Below are positions 1 through 5,534 of a stretch of DNA of 8,001 nt, piece after piece. Source of the DNA: an uncultured Ruminococcus sp. (GTDB lineage: Bacteria; Bacillota; Clostridia; Oscillospirales; Acutalibacteraceae); contig CACZSM010000232.1 of NCBI GenBank assembly GCA_902783815.1, positions 1-8,001 on the forward strand, given 5' to 3'. Below the pieces are notes generated by a model. It was given only the letters and a program-made list of their open reading frames with translations. It did no database searches and was not told the DNA's origin. The first letter of the stretch is position 1; every line of letters starts with the position of its first letter. Both the position numbers and the translations under genes were made by a program.

Positions 1-1862
1 GACTGCTTGCAGAAAGGTATGATGCTGTAATAACAAATCCTCCGTATATGGGAAAGAAGAATCTGAGCGGTGAAATGCGCAGATATCTTGAACACGGATA
101 TAAAAAAGGAAAATCAGAGCTTTATGCGGCGTTTATACTAAGATGTAAGGATCTTCTGAAAGAGGGCGGCTGCTGTGCTATGGTAACTATACATAGCTGG
201 ATGTTCCTTTCGTCATTTGCGCCCCTCAGAGAATTGCTGCTGAGAGAAACTGCTATACTTTCTGTTCTGCATACGGGTGCGGGAACATTTGAGGATCTTA
301 ATTCATATAATGTGCTTTCTGCGGTATTCTGTCTGAGGAAATCACTTCCGGAAAATGCTGTAGGAAAATATACTGATCTTACTGGTTATAGTACATTTGC
401 GGAAAAATGGGAGCATCTCAATGATGAATGTGTTACATTCAATGTAAGACAGGACAGCTTTTCCGTACTTCCCGGCAAACCTCTTGTATATAGTATGTCG
501 GCGGCAGTCCTGAGCAGCTACCGCAGGGGCAGACCTCTCAGAGAGTATGCCCAGCCAAGACAGGGTATGGCAACGGGTGATAATGAAAAGTATGTGCGTT
601 TCTGGTATGAGGTCAGAAAAGAGGATATTGCATTTTCGTGCAGTGATGAAAAACAGGCGGTTCTTTCCGGATGCAGATGGTTTCCTTACAATAAGGGAGG
701 CAATTTCCGCAGATGGTACGGAAGTCCGTTGTATGTTGTTGACTGGAGGAATAACGGCTCAGCACTTAAAGTGGAAAATAGGGCTGTGATAAGAAATGAA
801 GCTACATATTTCCGTGAGGGTATAACATGGTCACTGTTCGGCTTTGAGGGATTCAGTGTAAGGTATAAGCCTCCGGGATATATATATGATGTGTCGGGTT
901 CGTCAATGTTCCCGGAAAAGAATATGAGGAATTATATACTTGGATTCCTGTGCAGCAAGGTGGCATTCCTGCACCTTTCAAAATTGGCCCCTACAGTGAA
1001 TTTTCAGGTCGGCAATATCGGCAGCCTCCCACTTATTATTGATGAGAGCCATATGAATGAAATTGACGGTCTTGTTGAGGAATGTATCAGAACCGCAAGA
1101 CAGGATTCTGATGAAGATGAGCTTAGTCCGTATTTCCGTGAGCATCCGTTGTTGAAGTACGGCTGCACAATGGGTGAAGCATACAAGAGGTGGCGCAGTG
1201 AATGTGAAAGCCGGATAGCTCGGATGAAAAGCTGTGAGGAAAAGCTGAACAGAATATTTATAGATATTTACGGGATGAATGGAGAAATATCACCGGAGGT
1301 GAGGGAGAGAGATATAACACTGCACCGTCCCGGACAGCCGGCAGATATAAAGTCAATGATAAGCTATGCAGTCGGGTGTATGACAGGAAGATTTGCAAGC
1401 CGTTACTGCTGTGCTGAAAGGTATATAGTCTGGGATGAGAATATGGTGCAGAAGAGGATATGCAGTTTTTTTGAAAATGCTTTCGGCAGTTCGGGAATAT
1501 CAGAGATAACGCCTGAAGGATTTGACCTTGCTTTATATCTGCGAAGAGAATTCTATGAGGATCATATAAAGAGGTATCATAAAAGACCAGTGTATATAAT
1601 GTTTGAAAGCGGCAGGAGAAAGACATTCAGATGTCTTGTGCAGGCTCTGAGCATTGATGCCCCGCTGCTTGAACTGATAAGGTCAGAGGTGTCTTTGAGA
1701 ATACAAATGACAGGCATGACAAAAGCAGATAAAACCGAGCTTGTATCATTTGAACAAAGGCTTGGAGAAACTATCAGAAAATGGGTGGATCATGACCCCG
1801 GACAGGGAACAGAAAAACTGTGTGGGAAACTTGAAGGCGTTATTGTGAAATTTGCGAAGTAA
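1..1862 (+). CDS. pglX: PglX-like BREX-1 adenine-specific DNA methyltransferase, 5'-truncated by window edge
   Basis: Partial gene; the reading frame is open from base 3 and the true start lies upstream. The first codons read YDAVITNPPY (bases 18-47), so the catalytic N6-adenine motif NPPY is present and the Met at base 48 is internal. Counting from that Met, the following segment (residues 10-97, with KSELYAAFI and SWMFLSSF) is the PglX continuation of the methylase domain. PRQGMATGDN (170-179), WFPYNKGGNFRRWYG (211-225) and NRIFIDIYG (401-409) are hallmarks I know from BREX-1 PglX. PglX methylates a non-palindromic adenine site to mark self DNA and is needed for BREX phage defence. Family members are about 1200 residues, so roughly half is missing here. 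The region after SYAVGCMTGR (439-448) looks shorter than usual. Arg codon AGG is frequent here and rare in the pilus genes, hinting at a separate origin. A type IIG Eco57I-like enzyme is the main alternative. Confidence 0.85.
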   Translation, partial: LLAERYDAVITNPPYMGKKNLSGEMRRYLEHGYKKGKSELYAAFILRCKDLLKEGGCCAMVTIHSWMFLSSFAPLRELLLRETAILSVLHTGAGTFEDLNSYNVLSAVFCLRKSLPENAVGKYTDLTGYSTFAEKWEHLNDECVTFNVRQDSFSVLPGKPLVYSMSAAVLSSYRRGRPLREYAQPRQGMATGDNEKYVRFWYEVRKEDIAFSCSDEKQAVLSGCRWFPYNKGGNFRRWYGSPLYVVDWRNNGSALKVENRAVIRNEATYFREGITWSLFGFEGFSVRYKPPGYIYDVSGSSMFPEKNMRNYILGFLCSKVAFLHLSKLAPTVNFQVGNIGSLPLIIDESHMNEIDGLVEECIRTARQDSDEDELSPYFREHPLLKYGCTMGEAYKRWRSECESRIARMKSCEEKLNRIFIDIYGMNGEISPEVRERDITLHRPGQPADIKSMISYAVGCMTGRFASRYCCAERYIVWDENMVQKRICSFFENAFGSSGISEITPEGFDLALYLRREFYEDHIKRYHKRPVYIMFESGRRKTFRCLVQALSIDAPLLELIRSEVSLRIQMTGMTKADKTELVSFEQRLGETIRKWVDHDPGQGTEKLCGKLEGVIVKFAK

Positions 1863-1940
1863 TATTTTAAGGAACATCTGAAAGGAAAAATCAATTGGCA
1901 AAATGCCAAAAAATAGCTAAAAAAATACAGCTATATGTAC

Positions 1941-1969
1941 AAAAAAATATTAATTGCCAAAAAAATATT
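1941..1969 (+). repeat. A-tract direct repeat upstream of the predicted pilus promoter
   Basis: The 11-base word AAAAAAATATT occurs at 1941-1951 and again at 1959-1969, a period of 18 bases. The second copy runs into the predicted -35 box. A related word, TGCCAAAAAA, occurs at 1904-1913 and 1955-1964. Phased A-tracts upstream of a promoter can act as an UP element or bend the DNA; a regulator operator is also possible. The repeat is seen directly; its function is inferred. Confidence 0.45.
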
Positions 1970-1996
1970 GTAATCTGTGCATTTTTGTGATAATAT
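1968..1996 (+). promoter_or_regulatory. Predicted sigma-A-type promoter of the pilus operon
   Basis: An extended -10 reads TG at 1986-1987, one base, then GATAAT at 1989-1994 (five of six to TATAAT). A weak -35, TTGTAA at 1968-1973, lies 15 bases upstream. If TAATAT at 1991-1996 is used instead, the spacing is 17. An A-rich tract lies just upstream. Transcription would start near base 2002 and give a leader of about 135 nt before the first pilus gene. This is the best promoter match I found in the intergenic region. Confidence 0.45.
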
Positions 1997-2001
1997 AACA
2001 A

Positions 2002-2136
2002 AAAGGATATCAGAACTTTAGGGGTGTTTGTACAAATAAACCCAACATCGGAACTCCGTAGTTGGGTTTGTTAATTTGCTTTTCCTTAGGGTTTATCCGT
2101 TAATGAGAAAAAAATTTTGAAGAGTGTGGTGTATTT
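2002..2136 (+). promoter_or_regulatory. Structured 5' leader of the pilus operon, possible attenuator or RNA switch
   Basis: The predicted leader holds a strong hairpin (2038-2069) and an alternative pairing of the same 5' arm. ATAAACCC at 2036-2043 is perfectly complementary to GGGTTTAT at 2089-2096. The short words GGATA (2005-2009) and TATCC (2094-2098) could close the whole element. The CCC at 2041-2043 therefore has competing GGG partners at 2021-2024, 2064-2066 and 2089-2091. I do not recognise a known riboswitch consensus, including either class of c-di-GMP riboswitch. The pairings are read directly; regulation is inferred. Confidence 0.35.
2038..2085 (+). terminator. Hairpin followed by U-rich stretch: terminator or attenuator
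   Basis: AAACCCAAC at 2038-2046 pairs perfectly with GTTGGGTTT at 2061-2069 (nine pairs). Inside it, CGG (2049-2051) can pair with CCG (2056-2058) around an AACT loop, separated from the main stem by a small internal loop. The sequence after it is T-rich (2067-2084) but interrupted by G, A and C. It is the only good intrinsic-terminator candidate between pglX and the pilus genes. Because it lies downstream of the predicted promoter, it may attenuate the pilus operon as well as stop pglX read-through. Confidence 0.5.
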
Positions 2137-3933
2137 ATGAGAACATTAGCTACAGTGTTGCAGATCACACGAGGCCTGCTTATCCTTACCCCTGCATATT
2201 ACGATAAGCCCGAAGGCGGTTTTGCATCCAGAAACAAAAGATCTTCTTCAAGCCCGACTGAGTTTCAGGCTCCGCAGATCTTTGAACTCAACGATTCACT
2301 GAAGGATCATCCTTTTGAGAAAACTGAGGAGCTTGCCGCTTTCGTAAAAAGATGTGCTTCCAGCATCAATATGGATCTCGGCGACCTCTTTGTATGTATC
2401 GAGGATGAAGATGTGCTTATAACAAAGGAATATAAGCACGCTCCGGCAAAGGAAAAGCTCCTTCCGACTTTCGCAAGAGTTGAGGCGGAAAATGTACTTC
2501 ATCAGGATGTTGATAAGTACACGATCCTTAACTTTGAGTACGGTCAGCAGTATGGTAAGGCTAACAAGAGTGATGAAATATCTGCATCCCTCTTCGCTAT
2601 GAATACCGGTATGCTCACTGATATCAGAGCAAACTTTGAAAAGGAAGGCATAAGAGTTGCTAAGGTAACTCCGCCTATCGCTGGTATGCTCTATACCTGT
2701 AAGGAGGATATAAACTCCGCTACAAGAGCAGTTGCAGTTATCAGTATGGACTTCGCTGCAACAAGACTTGTTGTTCTACATAACGGCGCTCCCGTTTTCC
2801 AGCAGTCATATACAAGTATCCTTGAGGATGTCGCTGAACTGTTCTCACTGGAATTCGGTATGAGTAAGATGGGCGCTATCGACCTTATCCGTAAGGAGGG
2901 TCTTGGAGTGTGCAGCAAGTGTAAATCCGCAAGTACACAAAAACAAACAATGTCTATGCTCGATAACGCAGCAGGTGAAATACTCAGAAATCTGCGAATG
3001 GTCATCTCTACAAAGCGTATAGATATCGATGAGATCGTACTTATAGACTCACTTGCAAAACTGCCGAAAATAGACCCGTACTGCAAAAATGTCGGTCTTA
3101 CAGCACCAATGGAAAATGTGCAGAGACTGTTTACGGGCGGATCAAAAATACCTGTTGTTACTCAGGCGGCTATGGATAAGGGCTTCGATGCTACCTCCTT
3201 CATAACCCTTAACGGTATCCTTACAATGCCGATTCCTGAAGCAAACCTTATAATGGGTGAATCCAATATCCTTACCGCAATGGCAAATGAAAACAGCGGT
3301 AAGTTCGGAAACCTCGTAGCAGGTGTTGTCGGCGTGGCAGCAGCAGTATGGATGATAGGAATAGGCGGCTGGTGGATGGCTCTCGATTTCCAGAAGAAAA
3401 ATGATACCGCTCAGCTTAATGATAAAAAATATGACAGCGCAAAACAGCTTATAGCTGATGAGGCTCTCTGGCAGATGCAGGTCGAAAATATTAATAAGAA
3501 CCTCGAAATGCTGCCGAAAACAGCACTTAAATCTGCGGATGTCATAAAACAAATGTTTGAACAGGTAGTCGATAAGGTTGACTCCGTATCTGATTTCAAG
3601 GTAAATAATGATGAACATGAGATAAAGACAACAATATCAGTCAAAGATCTCCCGACATTCAATACATTCAAGGAAACATTGACTGAGGATGGCTACTTCG
3701 CTGTTGGAGATGGAATAACAGTTGTCAATGTATCTGATCCCGGTGAGGGCGGAGCAACTCCGGTACAGTACACAAAGGTTGATATAAAACTGACTGTAAC
3801 GCCAAAGGCAATAGCTGATGCGGAAGCAGCGGCAGCAAATGCACCGACTGATGACAGCGGCAATAATAACAGCAGTACACCTGAAAGCAGCGCATCCGGC
3901 GAAAATTCCGGAACAGAATCATCAGCAGGCTGA
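2137..3933 (+). CDS. pilM: PilM-PilN fusion, type IV pilus inner-membrane alignment protein
   Basis: A 598-residue protein that appears to join two pilus platform proteins. Residues 1 to about 385 resemble the cytoplasmic actin-like PilM. The clearest match is residues 198-223, where the second-phosphate strand and the following NGAPVFQQS look PilM-like. One membrane helix spans about 393-416, rich in G, A, V and W. Residues 417-557 form a PilN-like exocytoplasmic domain with a helical start (about 425-485) and an alpha/beta end. Residues 558-598 are a low-complexity tail rich in Ser, Asn, Gly, Glu and Ala. PilM normally binds the N-terminal peptide of PilN and couples the ATPase to the envelope complex with PilO; here the link is covalent, as in GspL. 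The first phosphate strand lacks the usual DxG, and the Gly-Gly nucleotide motif is absent (VLIDSLAKLP, 301-310). The ATG at 2137 is the only start after an in-frame stop at 2104; its Shine-Dalgarno is weak. It is the first operon gene, 38 bases before pilO. Confidence 0.75.
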   Translation: MRTLATVLQITRGLLILTPAYYDKPEGGFASRNKRSSSSPTEFQAPQIFELNDSLKDHPFEKTEELAAFVKRCASSINMDLGDLFVCIEDEDVLITKEYKHAPAKEKLLPTFARVEAENVLHQDVDKYTILNFEYGQQYGKANKSDEISASLFAMNTGMLTDIRANFEKEGIRVAKVTPPIAGMLYTCKEDINSATRAVAVISMDFAATRLVVLHNGAPVFQQSYTSILEDVAELFSLEFGMSKMGAIDLIRKEGLGVCSKCKSASTQKQTMSMLDNAAGEILRNLRMVISTKRIDIDEIVLIDSLAKLPKIDPYCKNVGLTAPMENVQRLFTGGSKIPVVTQAAMDKGFDATSFITLNGILTMPIPEANLIMGESNILTAMANENSGKFGNLVAGVVGVAAAVWMIGIGGWWMALDFQKKNDTAQLNDKKYDSAKQLIADEALWQMQVENINKNLEMLPKTALKSADVIKQMFEQVVDKVDSVSDFKVNNDEHEIKTTISVKDLPTFNTFKETLTEDGYFAVGDGITVVNVSDPGEGGATPVQYTKVDIKLTVTPKAIADAEAAAANAPTDDSGNNNSSTPESSASGENSGTESSAG

Positions 3934-3971
3934 TGAGAGTTGAGAAGTTAGAATAATCGGAGGTAAACACG

Positions 3972-4622
3972 ATGAATAAGAAACAACAGTCGATACCGAA
4001 GTGGATCTTTGTAGTGATAGGTATAGTTGTTCTGTGTGTTATCTTCTTTATTGCGGTTCAGTTGCCGTTTAATAAAGAAAGACCAAAGTATGAGGCTGAT
4101 CACGCATCAGCAACATCACAGATAGATGTTTATAAGGACTACCTTGCAAGATTCGATGAGGTAGAACAGAAGATAGCAGATATGAAGGCAGAGTATGAGG
4201 AGAAAAATGCGACCCTTACAGTAAAACCAAGCCAGATCGCAAATGATATCGAAGATATGCTTTCAGATGTTTCTGTTTCAATTGCAAACTTCAATATTAC
4301 AGAAGGTGCTGCAGACGGCAGCGGCGCAATATCAGCAACAGGCGATCCGCTCTTCAAAAGTGACCTTACTGTAACTTTCTCCGCTACAAGAGAAAAAATG
4401 ATCGAGGCATTCAAGTATTTTGAGTCTGAATCAAAGGGCGCTTACTATATCTCAGCAATAGATGTAAGTAAGGCAATTGTTGTTACGGATGAAGAAGGCT
4501 CACAGATTTCAATGAAATCATCAGAAGAAATGTATGATGTCAAGATCACTGTAACTCTGTTCTACTTCAACTCAGATGAGAATAAGGGTGTGCCTGTAGC
4601 AGCAACCTCCAGCCAGGCCTGA
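3972..4622 (+). CDS. pilO: PilO-like type IV pilus assembly protein
   Basis: A 216-residue bitopic membrane protein. A short basic N-terminus (KK at residues 3-4) is followed by one hydrophobic helix at about 11-31, then a charged helical stretch at 45-80 likely to form a coiled coil, then an alpha/beta domain at about 85-200 (TVTFSATREKMIEAFKYF near 133-150). This is the PilO/GspM layout: N-in membrane helix, coiled coil and ferredoxin-like fold. PilO pairs with PilN and sets the inner-membrane alignment complex of the pilus machine. Sequence similarity in this family is low, so the call rests on architecture and on its place straight after the PilM-PilN fusion. The length fits (PilO is about 200 residues). 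A strong Shine-Dalgarno, GGAGG at 3959-3963, sits 8 bases before the ATG and fixes the start. The prepilin peptidase starts 18 bases after its stop, so the two are probably co-transcribed. Confidence 0.72.
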   Translation: MNKKQQSIPKWIFVVIGIVVLCVIFFIAVQLPFNKERPKYEADHASATSQIDVYKDYLARFDEVEQKIADMKAEYEEKNATLTVKPSQIANDIEDMLSDVSVSIANFNITEGAADGSGAISATGDPLFKSDLTVTFSATREKMIEAFKYFESESKGAYYISAIDVSKAIVVTDEEGSQISMKSSEEMYDVKITVTLFYFNSDENKGVPVAATSSQA

Positions 4623-4640
4623 TGACTGGAGTCACTGATA

Positions 4641-5513
4641 ATGCAGCCATTAAGTTATCTGAATACAACGGCAGGACTTGTGTGGACAATAGCCTGTATC
4701 CCGCTTGGGATAATAATAACAGTCCTGTCGTATGCAATAATTAACAGAGTGCCGGCAAAGTGGCTTTGCGATTACGATGAAGAACCGTCGGAGGAATTGC
4801 TGTCAGGAAAGAGGATCAGCTTCTTTCCGACGGGTATCATTGCAGCTGTTATCGTTACGGCAGCTTTGGTGCTTTGCAGACTCGGATTCAATAAGGGATT
4901 CGATATCTACTTCTGTACAGAGGCACTGATAATATTCGTGTGCCTTATGATAGCAATATCGGATCTGAAATATCAGATAATACCCGATCAGTTTACGATC
5001 GCTCTCGGAATACTTGCGGTCGGACTGTCAGTGTATGATCTGGTCAGAGGCTTTAAAATACTCCATAGCGTATGGTGGTCGCCTTTAGCCGGGGCAGCTG
5101 TCGGCGGAGTGATAATGCTTCTGATAGGCTATATAGGAAAAATAGCATATAAAAGAGATGGTATAGGCTTCGGAGATGTCAAGCTGTTTTTTGCGGCAGG
5201 CGTCATCGGAGGCTTCCCCGGAACTATTTATATGTTTCTGTTATCTGTAATTACAGCGTCCGTTTTTTTTGCTGTTATAATGATTACGAAAAAGAAAGAA
5301 GATCATACTGTTGACAGTGAGGAAAAAACGGAAAATGAAGAAATGCCTGATGCTGATAAGTCAGAAGACTCTGAGAAAGAGCCTGAGACGGAAAAAGAAA
5401 GCGGCGGCGGATATCTTGCCTTTGGTCCGTATATAGCAGCATCAGCAGTGGTTTATTTTGCATTGTTTGATCTGATACACTACCTTGTGGGACTGTATCT
5501 AAACCTTTTCTAA
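4641..5513 (+). CDS. pilD: Type IV prepilin peptidase (A24 family), lacking the zinc/methylase cysteines
   Basis: A 290-residue polytopic membrane protein of the A24 aspartyl peptidase family, which cuts the leader from prepilins at the cytoplasmic membrane face. SDLKYQIIPD (107-116) and GIGFGDVKLFFAAG (174-187) carry the catalytic Asp pair, most likely D108 and D179 of the GxGD signature. The family motif AFGPYIA is at 260-266. Hydrophobic helices lie near 11-33, 62-80, 92-106, 119-135, 148-166, 182-190, 196-216 and 262-288. Bifunctional PilD enzymes have two CxxC pairs in the first loop and also N-methylate the pilin. Here that loop (about 36-60) is short, with a single Cys (C43), so methylation is doubtful. 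A strongly acidic, Glu/Asp/Lys-rich insert (about 217-255) separates the GxGD half from the last helix. TGGAG at 4627-4631 supports the start. pilB begins 21 bases after the stop. Confidence 0.88.
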   Translation: MQPLSYLNTTAGLVWTIACIPLGIIITVLSYAIINRVPAKWLCDYDEEPSEELLSGKRISFFPTGIIAAVIVTAALVLCRLGFNKGFDIYFCTEALIIFVCLMIAISDLKYQIIPDQFTIALGILAVGLSVYDLVRGFKILHSVWWSPLAGAAVGGVIMLLIGYIGKIAYKRDGIGFGDVKLFFAAGVIGGFPGTIYMFLLSVITASVFFAVIMITKKKEDHTVDSEEKTENEEMPDADKSEDSEKEPETEKESGGGYLAFGPYIAASAVVYFALFDLIHYLVGLYLNLF

Positions 5514-5534
5514 AATTATGCAGGAGCTGAAATT

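Noticed and set aside
547..789. Short + strand open frame inside pglX
   Set aside because: It lies within the conserved PglX region in another frame and shows no protein features.
48..1862. A complete 604-residue gene starting at the Met codon at base 48
   Set aside because: The frame is open upstream to the window edge and encodes the NPPY catalytic motif just before this Met, so the codon is internal to a longer gene.
1895..1909. Inverted repeat TTGGCA-AAA-TGCCAA as a terminator for pglX
   Set aside because: The stem is only six pairs and is followed by A-rich, not T-rich, sequence on the + strand. On the - strand a T-rich run follows, but no - strand gene is there to end.
2002..2136. A c-di-GMP riboswitch in the pilus leader
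   Set aside because: It was tempting because pilus operons in Clostridia are often controlled this way, but I see neither the GEMM-I nor the GEMM-II conserved core.
2691..3618. Long open frames on the - strand inside the PilM-PilN gene
   Set aside because: They overlap a gene with clear domain structure, have no ribosome binding site of note, and their products look like antisense translations with no recognisable motif.
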